From Acidiphilium acidophilum (GTDB taxonomy: Bacteria > Pseudomonadota > Alphaproteobacteria > Acetobacterales > Acetobacteraceae), in NCBI RefSeq assembly GCF_033842475.1, contig NZ_JAWXYB010000018.1, positions 975,501 through 1,039,500 on the forward strand: DNA of 64,000 bases. The letters are read 5' to 3'. Positions 1 through 7,980 of this stretch are shown here, piece by piece; the first letter of the stretch is position 1, and each line of letters begins with the position of its first letter. The translations under genes and the position numbers were made by a program. Below the pieces are notes generated by a model. It was not told where the DNA came from. It saw nothing but the letters and a program-made list of their open reading frames with translations, and did no database searches.

Positions 1-249
1 GAGGGGGTGGTGCATTACTGCGTCGCCAACATGCCCGGCGCGGTGCCGCGCACCTCGACCTTCGCGCTCGCGCAGGCGACGCTGCCTTATGCGCTCAAAC
101 TCGCCGATCACGGCTGGAAGGCGGCGCTGCGGGCGGACCCGCATCTGCTCGCGGGGCTCAACGTCGCGGAGGGCAGGATCATGCATCCGGCGGTGGCGGC
201 CGCCCTTGGCGAGACATTGCATGATCCGGGCCGGATGCTGGCGGCCTGA
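1..249 (+). CDS. ald: alanine dehydrogenase, C-terminal end (5' cut by window)
   Basis: The frame is open from base 1 and ends at TGA 247-249, giving the last 82 residues. The stretch [18 protein letters not shown] is the highly conserved region near the C-terminus of NAD-dependent alanine dehydrogenase, followed by [13 protein letters not shown]-type family sequence. The enzyme interconverts L-alanine and pyruvate plus ammonia in the cytoplasm. It lies directly upstream (7 bases) of a PuuR-like regulator gene on the same strand, so co-transcription is possible. A link to alanine produced by the pyruvate-dependent aminotransferase downstream is an inference. Confidence 0.9.
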   Translation, partial: EGVVHYCVANMPGAVPRTSTFALAQATLPYALKLADHGWKAALRADPHLLAGLNVAEGRIMHPAVAAALGETLHDPGRMLAA

Positions 250-256
250 CGCGCGG

Positions 257-832
257 ATGGATTACGAAACCCACCATGAGGCGGAGCCCGGCGTCGGCGG
301 ACGGCTGAAACGGATGCGCCAGGTGTTCGGCCTGACCCAGCGCGAACTCGCGCGCCGGGCCGGGGTGACCAACGGGGCGATTTCGCTGATCGAACAGGGG
401 CGGGTCAGCCCCTCGATTTCCTCGCTCAAGAAAATCCTCGACGGGATTCCAATGTCGCTCGCGGAGTTTTTCACGATCGATCTCGCCGCTCCCGAAGATG
501 TGTTTTTCAGTGCGGGCGATCTCACCGAGATCGCGTTCGAAGACCGGATTTCGTTTCGCATGGTCGGGCGGCGGCTCAAGGACCGGGCGTTGCAGATGCT
601 CCACGAATCCTACCGCCCGGGGGCCGATACCGGCGAGGCGATGCTGCGCCACGATGGCGAGGAGGCCGGGATCGTGGTGCGCGGGCGGATCGTGGTGACG
701 GTGGGCGATCAGGAACGCGCGCTCGGGGCCGGGGATGCGTATTATTTCCGCAGCCGGATCCCCCACCGGTTCCGCAATCCGTTCGATGAGATCTGCGAGG
801 TGATCAGTGCCAACACGCCGCCCAGTTTCTGA
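257..832 (+). CDS. PuuR/HipB-like regulator: XRE helix-turn-helix plus cupin domain
   Basis: A 191-residue protein. Residues about 14-68 form an XRE-type helix-turn-helix with [20 protein letters not shown] as the recognition region. Residues about 105-188 form a cupin_2 fold ending in a typical [16 protein letters not shown] segment. This architecture is that of PuuR, the putrescine-responsive repressor, and of related amino-acid catabolism regulators. The ATG at 257 is preferred over far-upstream starts because it gives the normal family length and does not run back over ald. The adjacent aminotransferase, GS-like ligase and permease genes are the expected targets; a dyad in their promoter could be its operator (inference). 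Confidence 0.88.
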   Translation: MDYETHHEAEPGVGGRLKRMRQVFGLTQRELARRAGVTNGAISLIEQGRVSPSISSLKKILDGIPMSLAEFFTIDLAAPEDVFFSAGDLTEIAFEDRISFRMVGRRLKDRALQMLHESYRPGADTGEAMLRHDGEEAGIVVRGRIVVTVGDQERALGAGDAYYFRSRIPHRFRNPFDEICEVISANTPPSF

Positions 833-861
833 GCCTGCTGGATCGGGCGTTCGGATTTTTG

Positions 862-890
862 TTGAACCGGCTTCGGGTTCTGGTTACAAT
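862..890 (+). promoter_or_regulatory. sigma70-like promoter with internal dyad, upstream of the amine operon
   Basis: A -35 box TTGAAC (862-867) and a -10 box TACAAT (885-890) are separated by exactly 17 bases. An inverted repeat GAACC (864-868) / GGTTC (876-880) lies between and over the -35 box, where a repressor would block polymerase. The predicted start of transcription is near 896-898. Assigning the dyad to the adjacent PuuR-like regulator is inference. Confidence 0.55.
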
Positions 891-895
891 CCGTG

Positions 896-1024
896 ATGAT
901 GATGACAATCGGCAACATTTCGGGCGCGGGAGCAGAGCGGCGCGGCGTGCCGACCGGGCTCGACGCCCATGCCGAATTGCTGCGGCTCTGCGCCCGGATC
1001 GGCTACAGCCCGCATCGCTCCTGA
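896..1024 (+). CDS. possible leaderless small ORF, 42 residues
   Basis: Starts with three consecutive ATG codons (896, 899, 902) and ends at TGA 1022-1024. No Shine-Dalgarno is visible, but the first ATG falls 6 bases after the predicted -10 box, so the transcript could begin at the start codon. The peptide is polar and Arg/Leu-rich in its second half and matches no family I recognise. It ends 59 bases before the aminotransferase gene. It could be a leader peptide, a real small protein, or chance; protein conservation would decide. Confidence 0.3.
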   Translation: MMMTIGNISGAGAERRGVPTGLDAHAELLRLCARIGYSPHRS

Positions 1025-1083
1025 TCGTTTCAGCCGCGCGGCGGGTCGCCGCGATCCTGCTCTAACATCGGAGTTATCATTCA

Positions 1084-2475
1084 ATGCTCGATCATATCGT
1101 TTCACCGATTCCCACGCCGGATTACGACTGGCAGGCGGCGGATGCCGCGCATCATCTGCATCCGTTTTCGGACCATAAATCGCTGCATCAGGGACGGGTG
1201 CGGATCATCACCGGCGGGGAGGGGGTTTACCTCACCGACGATGCCGGACACCGGATTCTCGACGGCATGGCCGGGTTGTGGTGCGTCGCGGTGGGATACG
1301 GACGCCAGGAGCTGGTTGATGCCGCGACGCGGCAGATGCAGACGCTGCCGTTCTACAACACGTTTTTCAAAACCGCGACACGCCCGGTGATCGCCCTCGC
1401 CGACCGGTTGACCGCGATGGCGCCCGGCGATCTCAATCACGCCTTTTTTGCCTCCTCGGGGTCGGAGGCGGTCGATACCGCGCTGCGGATGGCCCGGACC
1501 TACTGGATCACCAGGGGCAAGCCGGGCAAGCGGATCATTCTCGGCCGGGAATACGGGTATCATGGCTCGACCACGCTGGGTGCGGCGGCGGGCGGCATGG
1601 TGGACATGCATCGCCAGGGGGCGGTGCTGCCGGATTTCGCCCATGTCATGCCGCCCTACTGGTACGGTTATGGCGGGCAGATGAGCCCGGAGGAATTCGG
1701 CCTGTATGCGGCGAAGCAGATCGAGGACAAGATCCGCGAGATCGGGGCGAAGAGCATTGCCGCCTTCATCGGCGAGCCGATCCAGGGTGCCGGCGGGGTA
1801 ATCATTCCGCCCGAGACCTACTGGCCGGAGGTTCAGCGGATCTGCCGCGAGAACGACATTCTGCTGATCGCCGACGAGGTGATCACCGGTTTCGGGCGCA
1901 CCGGGCGGATGTTCGGCAGCGAGACGTTCGGGATCGCGCCGGACATCATGACGCTCGCGAAGGCGATCACCTCGGGCTATATTCCGCTCTCGGCGGTGCT
2001 GGTGGGCGACCGGGTCGCCGATGTGCTGATCAATGAGACCGGCGAATTCTATCACGGGTTCACCTATTCGGGCCATCCGGTCGCCTGCGCGGTGGCGCTC
2101 GCCAATCTCGATATTTTGGAAAGCGAGGGGCTGGCAGCGCGGGCGGAGGCGAAGGGCGCGCGGTTGCGCGGAAAACTCGCCGAGGCGCTCGGGGACATGC
2201 CGATCGTGGGCGAAATTCGCGGGGTCGGGCTGATCGGGGCGATCGAACTGACCGCCGACCGGCGGACGCGGCGGTTTTTCGAAAGGCGTGGCCGGGTGGG
2301 CACGATCTGCCGGGATCATTGTTTCGCCAACGATCTGGTGATGCGCGCGGTGCGCGACACGATGGTGTTTTCCCCGCCGCTCACCATCACCGATGACGAG
2401 ATGGACGAGATGGTGGCACGCGCGGCCCGGGCGATCGCGGCGACGCAGGCCGATGTTCGTTCCGAGATCATGTGA
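1084..2475 (+). CDS. class III PLP aminotransferase (putrescine/beta-amine--pyruvate type)
   Basis: A 463-residue fold-type I aminotransferase that moves an amino group from an amine or omega-amino acid to an acceptor, probably pyruvate. SSGSEAVDTALRMAR (about 124-138) binds the PLP phosphate. DEVITGFGRTG (about 264-274) carries the Asp that contacts the pyridine nitrogen. Lys293 in TLAKAITSGY is the Schiff-base lysine. The overall pattern is that of SpuC-like putrescine/spermidine aminotransferases. The stop overlaps the start of the next gene by four bases. Together with the gamma-glutamyl ligase-like gene and permease this suggests amine catabolism; the exact substrate cannot be read from sequence. 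Confidence 0.88.
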   Translation: MLDHIVSPIPTPDYDWQAADAAHHLHPFSDHKSLHQGRVRIITGGEGVYLTDDAGHRILDGMAGLWCVAVGYGRQELVDAATRQMQTLPFYNTFFKTATRPVIALADRLTAMAPGDLNHAFFASSGSEAVDTALRMARTYWITRGKPGKRIILGREYGYHGSTTLGAAAGGMVDMHRQGAVLPDFAHVMPPYWYGYGGQMSPEEFGLYAAKQIEDKIREIGAKSIAAFIGEPIQGAGGVIIPPETYWPEVQRICRENDILLIADEVITGFGRTGRMFGSETFGIAPDIMTLAKAITSGYIPLSAVLVGDRVADVLINETGEFYHGFTYSGHPVACAVALANLDILESEGLAARAEAKGARLRGKLAEALGDMPIVGEIRGVGLIGAIELTADRRTRRFFERRGRVGTICRDHCFANDLVMRAVRDTMVFSPPLTITDDEMDEMVARAARAIAATQADVRSEIM

Positions 2476-3845
2476 GCGGGGCGATGGACAGCGCATCCTC
2501 GCACGATGAGCGGCTGGCCCTGCTCGCCGGCAGCGAGTTGATCGAGGCGTTCATCATCGATGTCAACGGCGTGCCGCGCGGGAAATGGCTGCAGCGCGAC
2601 AAGGCGGCGGCGCTGCTCGGCGCGGGGATTGCGATCCCGCGCTCGGCCTACCTGCTCGATATCTGGGGGCGGGATATTTTCGAGGGCGGGATTGCGTTCG
2701 ACACCGGCGATCCGGACGGGGTCTGCGTCGCGGTGCCACATTCGGTGACCCGGATGCAATGGGCCGAGGGGCAGGCGGCGCAGGCGCTGCTGACCATGCG
2801 CGAGGACGATGGCTCGCTGTTCTACGCCGATCCGCGCGGGGTGCTCACCCGGGTGCTGGAGCGCTATGCGGCGAAGGGGCTGACCCCGGCGCTGGGAGTG
2901 GAACTGGAGTTTTATCTGGTCGATCCCAACCGGGCGGGCGGCCAGCGGATTGCGCCGCGCGGGGCGGATGAAAGCTTCTGGCGCGGCTGGCAGACCGATA
3001 CGATGGGGTTGTGGGAAATCCATGAATACGAGCCGATTTTGCGCGATCTGCTCCGCGCCGCCTCGGCCCAGGATATCGCGCTCGATACCCTGATCAGCGA
3101 GAACGGGCCGGGCCAGTTCGAGGTGACGCTGCGCTACGGGCCGGATGCGCTGCGAATCGCCGACGATGCCGTGCTGTTCAAGCGCGCGGTCAAGCAGATT
3201 GCCCGCCAGCACGGCCTCTGCGCGACCTTCATGGCCAAGCCGTTCGGCAACTGGTCCGGCAGCGGGATGCATGTGCATATGTCGATGCTCGACCGGGCGG
3301 GGGCGAATGTGTTCAGCGGCGATGCGGTGCGGGCGAGCGACATGCTCTATCACGCGCTCGGCGGGCTGGTGGCGGCGATGCCGGACACCATGCTGGTGCT
3401 GGCCCCGCACGCCAATTCGTTCCGCCGCTTCGCACCCGGCACCCATGCGCCGGTGTTCGGCGACTGGGGCCACGACAACCGGCTTTCGGCGATCCGCGTG
3501 ATCAACGCCGATCCGCGCGCGGCGCGGCTGGAACACCGGGTCGCGGGGGCCGATTGCAACCCGTATCTCGCCTTCGCCGCCATGCTGGGCGCGATGCTCG
3601 ACGGGATCGAGACCGGGGCCGATCCGGGACCGGAAACGGTGGGCGACCGGACCGGTGCGGCGGCGCCGAAACTGCCGATCGCCTGGAGTGCCGCGACCGA
3701 TGCGTTCGCGGCCTCGCCGCGGGCGGCGGCGATTTTCGGGGCGAAATTCCAGGGGATTTTTGCCGCCTGCAAACGCCAGGAGATCGCGGAGTTCCGCACC
3801 CGGGTCTCGGACGTGGAGTACGACGCCTATCTGAAGAACGCCTGA
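2472..3845 (+). CDS. glutamine synthetase family ligase (gamma-glutamylpolyamine synthetase-like)
   Basis: A 457-residue protein with the GS catalytic fold: ALGVELEFYLVD, ENGPGQFEV, the GSGMHVHMS metal/ATP loop, SFRRFAPGTHAP and an ARLEHRVAGADCNPY region near the end. The N-terminal segment DVNGVPRGKW is typical of the PuuA/SpuI branch rather than of GlnA. These enzymes attach glutamate to putrescine or other amines with ATP. The GTG start at 2472 overlaps the aminotransferase stop (GTGA); an in-frame ATG at 2484 is an alternative. Operon context with the permease supports polyamine or monoamine use. Confidence 0.85.
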   Translation: MSGAMDSASSHDERLALLAGSELIEAFIIDVNGVPRGKWLQRDKAAALLGAGIAIPRSAYLLDIWGRDIFEGGIAFDTGDPDGVCVAVPHSVTRMQWAEGQAAQALLTMREDDGSLFYADPRGVLTRVLERYAAKGLTPALGVELEFYLVDPNRAGGQRIAPRGADESFWRGWQTDTMGLWEIHEYEPILRDLLRAASAQDIALDTLISENGPGQFEVTLRYGPDALRIADDAVLFKRAVKQIARQHGLCATFMAKPFGNWSGSGMHVHMSMLDRAGANVFSGDAVRASDMLYHALGGLVAAMPDTMLVLAPHANSFRRFAPGTHAPVFGDWGHDNRLSAIRVINADPRAARLEHRVAGADCNPYLAFAAMLGAMLDGIETGADPGPETVGDRTGAAAPKLPIAWSAATDAFAASPRAAAIFGAKFQGIFAACKRQEIAEFRTRVSDVEYDAYLKNA

Positions 3846-3921
3846 CCGACCACCCCCACGCATCGGGGCAAAATAACATGATGCGGCGCCAGGAGAGTTC
3901 AAACCGTACAGGAGGCTGACA

Positions 3922-5301
3922 ATGCGAACTGAGCTGCGTGCGAATTCATTATCGTTCATCGAATCGATCGTGATGGGAATTGCCGGCAGCGCGCCGGGCT
4001 ATACCATTGCGGTGACCACGGCGGCGCTGATCGGCACGGCGGGATTTCTCTCGCCGGGGAGCCTGATCATTTTCGCGGTGCCGATGCTGGGCATCGCGGT
4101 GGCCTACAAGGCACTGACGAAGCGGATGGCCGATGCCGGGGCGGCGTATCAGTGGACCACCCAGGTGTTCGGGCGGTTTTTCGGCTTCTTTTCCGGCTGG
4201 GCGCTGCTGGTGGCCTCGATGGTGTTCATGGTGACCGGCAGCCTGCCGATTGCGACCTCGACGCTCAATTTCATCGCGCCCGCCCTGACCAAGAACGTGA
4301 TTGCGACCACCGGCGTCGCAACGCTGTGGTTTCTGGCGATCGCGGTGGTGCTGATCGCCGGGATCAAGCTGACCAGCAAGATCCAGCTGTTCATGAGCAC
4401 GATCGAACTGGTGATTCTCGCGGTGGTGGCGGGGGCGGCGTTCGTGCATATCGGGCTGCACGGGGCGGTCAATCCGTTTTCGTGGTCGTGGTTCGGGTTT
4501 CATTACACCGCCGGGGGCTTCGCCGGGGCGGCGCTGGTGGTAATTTTTTTCTACTGGGGATGGGATGTCACCGCCAACCTCGCCGAGGAAACCGCCGATG
4601 CCGAGACCAATGCCGGCAATGGCGGGTTCGGCAGCGTGTTCGTGACCATCGCCTATTATGTCGCGTTCACGCTGGCGGCGCTGATGCTGTTTTCGCTCAA
4701 GGATGCGGAGGGGTTCAGCGATAATATCATTTACCATATCGCGGTGGCCTCGGGCCTCGGGCGGACCGGGGGGTTGTTCGCCTCGGTGGCGGTGATCCTG
4801 TCCTCGATCGCGACGCTCGAGACCACGATGCTGCAATTTTCGCGCACCTTGTTCGCGATGGGGCGGGACGGCGGCCTGTCGCGCCGGTTCGGCGTGGTCG
4901 ATGAGCGGACCGAAACGCCGGTGCGGGCGATGTATGTGCTGATCCTGGTCGGGCTGGTGGTGCTGTGGGTCTCGTCGCTGATGCCCTCGATCAATGCGAT
5001 CATCACCGATTCGGTGAACGCGATCGCGATTCAGGTGGCCTATTACTACGGGCTGGCCGGGCTGGTGGCGGCGTGGGTGATGCGCGATGCGTATCGGGAG
5101 TCGGTGCTGCGCTGGGTCGGGCTGTGCCTGTTTCCCGGGGCGAGCGCGTTGTTCCTGTTCGCGATGGCGATTTATGCGATGACGACGTACAATATGGTGA
5201 CCAATATCGTCGGGATCGGCGGATTGATCGCCGGCATCGTGTTCTTTCGCCCGACCCGTGCGGGCTTGCCGCGCGCGCCGGGACCGGCGGTGGCGGAATA
5301 G
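3922..5301 (+). CDS. APC-family amino acid/polyamine permease
   Basis: A 459-residue inner-membrane protein with about 12 hydrophobic segments and the APC signature SIVMGIAGSAPGYTIAV in the first helix, where substrate is bound. FFYWGWDVTANLAEET in the middle is typical of the amino acid/polyamine subgroup that takes up amines by proton or cation symport. A strong ribosome site (AGGAGG, 3910-3915) precedes the ATG by 6 bases. It follows the GS-like ligase gene by 76 bases and closes the amine unit. Likely role: uptake of the amine degraded by the preceding enzymes. Confidence 0.87.
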   Translation: MRTELRANSLSFIESIVMGIAGSAPGYTIAVTTAALIGTAGFLSPGSLIIFAVPMLGIAVAYKALTKRMADAGAAYQWTTQVFGRFFGFFSGWALLVASMVFMVTGSLPIATSTLNFIAPALTKNVIATTGVATLWFLAIAVVLIAGIKLTSKIQLFMSTIELVILAVVAGAAFVHIGLHGAVNPFSWSWFGFHYTAGGFAGAALVVIFFYWGWDVTANLAEETADAETNAGNGGFGSVFVTIAYYVAFTLAALMLFSLKDAEGFSDNIIYHIAVASGLGRTGGLFASVAVILSSIATLETTMLQFSRTLFAMGRDGGLSRRFGVVDERTETPVRAMYVLILVGLVVLWVSSLMPSINAIITDSVNAIAIQVAYYYGLAGLVAAWVMRDAYRESVLRWVGLCLFPGASALFLFAMAIYAMTTYNMVTNIVGIGGLIAGIVFFRPTRAGLPRAPGPAVAE

Positions 5302-5303
5302 GG

Positions 5304-6404
5304 TCAGAACGCCAAAGAGAGTTGCGTGCCCGGACCCGGCGGCGGGTTCGGGCGGGCGAAGGCGGCGCAGTCGAGCGGGGCGGGAGCATGGTTGAGCCCG
5401 TATTGCGCGGCGGCGCGGCGGAACCGGGCGGCCAGAAGATCGGCATAGGGGCCGGAGCCTTTGAAGCGGCTGCCGAATTTGGCATCGTTCAGCGCCCCGC
5501 CACGGGTCTGGCGGATCAGGCTGAGAACATGGCGGGCGCGCTCCGGCATGGTGCGGTGCAGCCAGTCCTCGAACAGGGCGCCGACTTCATGGGGCAGGCG
5601 TAGCAGGATTGCGCTCGCTGACCGTGCCCCGGCTTTGGCCGAGGCTTCGAGAATGGCCTCAAGCTCGGAATCGTTGACGCCGGGGATCATCGGCGCGGCG
5701 AGGACGCCGACCGGGATGCCGGCCTCGCTCAGCATCGCGACGGTCGCGAGGCGGCGAGATGGGGTGGCGGCGCGCGGTTCCATCGCGCGGGCGAGGCGTG
5801 CATCGAGCGTGGTGATCGACAGATGGACGCGAGCGAGGTTGCGCCCGGCCATGCGCGCCAGAATATCGGCATCGCGCAGCACGCCGGCGGATTTGGTGAT
5901 GACGGAAACCGGATGATTGAACCGGTCCAGCACCTCGAGCACGGCGCGGGTGAGCTTCAGCTGGCGCTCGACCGGTTGGTAGGGATCGGTGTTGGAGCCG
6001 AGCACGATCGGGGCGGGGATGTAGGATTTCCGCGACAATTCGCGTTCCAGCAAGTGCGCGGCCTCGGGCTTGAAGATCAGTTTGGTTTCGAAATCGAGAC
6101 CGGCTGAAAAGCCGAGATAGGCGTGGGTCGGGCGGGCGTAGCAGTAGATGCAGCCGTGCTCGCAGCCGCGATAGGGATTGAGGCCGCGATCGAACCCGAG
6201 ATCGGGACTGTCGTTGTGGCTGATGATCGACCGGCTGGCATCGCGGATCAGGATGGTGTCCTGCGGCGGGGTGGGGTCGGCCAGCGTGTCCCACCCATCG
6301 TCGAACGGATCGGTGCTGGTCGCTTCGAAGCGGTTCGCCGGGTCGTGCGGCGTGCCGCGCGGCGCGAATGAGGTGTTGCGGGGGATGATCGTGCGAGAGT
6401 TCAT
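5304..6404 (-). CDS. PA0069-family radical SAM protein
   Basis: A 366-residue protein with the [4Fe-4S] cluster motif C81-x3-C85-x2-C88 (CEHGCIYCYARPTHAYLG), preceded by GLNPYRGCEHGC, a hallmark of the SplB-like PA0069/Rv2578c family. GSNTDPYQPVE and VHLSITTLD follow as SAM-barrel motifs. Members are widespread and their substrate is unknown; the spore photoproduct lyase relationship is only structural. It is convergent with the permease, whose stop lies 2 bases away, so each gene end must terminate within a very short space. Confidence 0.85.
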   Translation of the reverse strand: MNSRTIIPRNTSFAPRGTPHDPANRFEATSTDPFDDGWDTLADPTPPQDTILIRDASRSIISHNDSPDLGFDRGLNPYRGCEHGCIYCYARPTHAYLGFSAGLDFETKLIFKPEAAHLLERELSRKSYIPAPIVLGSNTDPYQPVERQLKLTRAVLEVLDRFNHPVSVITKSAGVLRDADILARMAGRNLARVHLSITTLDARLARAMEPRAATPSRRLATVAMLSEAGIPVGVLAAPMIPGVNDSELEAILEASAKAGARSASAILLRLPHEVGALFEDWLHRTMPERARHVLSLIRQTRGGALNDAKFGSRFKGSGPYADLLAARFRRAAAQYGLNHAPAPLDCAAFARPNPPPGPGTQLSLAF

Positions 6405-6475
6405 GATACGTTCTGGATATCACACAGATTCGCATCGATGGTCAAGAACAAAAGATGAAAACCGGAACGGGAGTT

Positions 6476-7966
6476 TCAGCGCACCCCGGAAGGCCAGAGC
6501 ACGACGCGCAGGGTTTGCAGGATGATCAGGATATCCAGCGCGATCGAGGCGTTTTTCACGTAATAGAGGTCGTAGCTCAGCTTCGAGCGGGCATCGTCGA
6601 GCGAGGCGCCGTAGGGGTAGTTGATCTGCGCCCACCCGGTCAGCCCGGCCTTGACGATGTGGCGCTCGTTATAAAGCGGCAGCTTGGCCGCGAGCTCGGT
6701 GATGAATTCCGGCCGTTCCGGGCGCGGGCCGACGAATGACATCTCACCGCGCAGGATGTTGAAGAGTTGCGGAATCTCGTCGATCCGGGTGCGACGGAGG
6801 AAATTGCCGACTTTGGTGATCCGCCGGTCGTTCGATCCGGCCCAGACCGCGCCCGCGGCTTCGGCATCGATCCGCATGGTCCGGAGCTTGAGGATGCGGA
6901 ATGTGCGCATCCCCTTGGTCACCCGCGTTTGCGAATAGAACGGCCAGTGCCGGTCCTGCAGCCACACTGCGGCGATGCCGCCGAGCAGGAACGGTGATGC
7001 GGCGACCAGCAGAAGCAGGCTCACGGTAATGTCGAGCGCGCGTTTCAGCACCCGGTCGAACAGGGTGGCGGCAAACCCGTCCGAATAGAGCAGCCATGAA
7101 AGATCGAGCCGCTTGATGTCGATCCGCCGGATCTCGGATTCGAGGAAATCCATGTATTGATAGACCGGATAGCCCGCCATTTTGCAGTCGATCAGCCGGT
7201 CGAGCGCCATGCCGCGCCGCTCGTCCGGCGCGATGACGATCTGATCGGCGTGCAGTTGCCGCGCGGTGGCGAGGTAGGAAGTGGACCGCCGGATGATGCT
7301 GCGGGGATTTTCGGACTGAACCCGTGGGTCGATCAGGCCGAAGCGCTCGTCGTGGATGAAATGGACATCGTAATGCAGGTTGCGCCCTTCGTTGCGGAGC
7401 ATCCACGCCAGATCCCAGGCGCGGGTGCCGGCCCCGACGACCAGAAGCCGGCGCTTGAGCAGGCCGGATTTTCGCAGCCGCAGGAAGACCAGCCGGGCGG
7501 TGACGCCGCAGCCGGTGAAGCAGATCGTGGCGGCGACGAACAAGGGATCGGGCAGGCGATGGAACCATGACGGGCGGAGGCTCGCGAGCAGCAGCACCGG
7601 AATTGTCGCGCCGATCGTGCCGATGCCGACCACGAAGGGCAGCCGCCGGATCGATCGCCGCACCGCCAGAATGACATCCCGCCGGTACAGGCCCAGCGCG
7701 TAGAGTGCAATCAGGTTGGCGACCGGGTAGAGCGCGAGGATGCCCGCGATCGTGAGATCGAGCCGGGGAATCCGGTCCGCCACGGTGAACCAGGCGGCGA
7801 ACGGCCAGGCGAGCAGGATCAGCGCGGCATCGAGGCCGAACATGATCGCGCTGGAATTGAGCGGGATCGTGGTGCGGTGCGGGGCAATATTTGCGGTCGG
7901 CGGCGGGAGATCGAGTGCGTCGGGCATGGGTCCAACCATCAGGGGTTGGCGGATGATGGACCCCAA
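6476..7966 (-). CDS. polyprenyl-phosphate sugar-1-phosphate transferase (WcaJ-like)
   Basis: A 496-residue membrane enzyme that starts exopolysaccharide repeat units by moving hexose-1-P from a UDP-sugar to undecaprenyl phosphate. The N-terminal half has four to five hydrophobic helices and a CoA-binding-like soluble domain with VVGAGTRAWDLAWML. The C-terminal bacterial sugar transferase domain (about 300-496) shows KRALDITVSLLLL, FRILKLRTM, RRTRIDEIPQLFNILRGEMS and VGPRPERPEF. In-frame Mets at residues 10 and 14 are possible later starts. It lies next to manC, which makes GDP-mannose, suggesting a mannose-containing polymer. Confidence 0.88.
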   Translation of the reverse strand: MGSIIRQPLMVGPMPDALDLPPPTANIAPHRTTIPLNSSAIMFGLDAALILLAWPFAAWFTVADRIPRLDLTIAGILALYPVANLIALYALGLYRRDVILAVRRSIRRLPFVVGIGTIGATIPVLLLASLRPSWFHRLPDPLFVAATICFTGCGVTARLVFLRLRKSGLLKRRLLVVGAGTRAWDLAWMLRNEGRNLHYDVHFIHDERFGLIDPRVQSENPRSIIRRSTSYLATARQLHADQIVIAPDERRGMALDRLIDCKMAGYPVYQYMDFLESEIRRIDIKRLDLSWLLYSDGFAATLFDRVLKRALDITVSLLLLVAASPFLLGGIAAVWLQDRHWPFYSQTRVTKGMRTFRILKLRTMRIDAEAAGAVWAGSNDRRITKVGNFLRRTRIDEIPQLFNILRGEMSFVGPRPERPEFITELAAKLPLYNERHIVKAGLTGWAQINYPYGASLDDARSKLSYDLYYVKNASIALDILIILQTLRVVLWPSGVR

Positions 7967-7980
7967 TGATGAAGGAAGGC

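Noticed and set aside
833-1083. The plus-strand 68-codon frame at 859-1065 as a gene
   Set aside because: It begins at the promoter -35 region and has Arg/Ala-rich noise composition; the alternative 896-1024 frame is kept only at low confidence.
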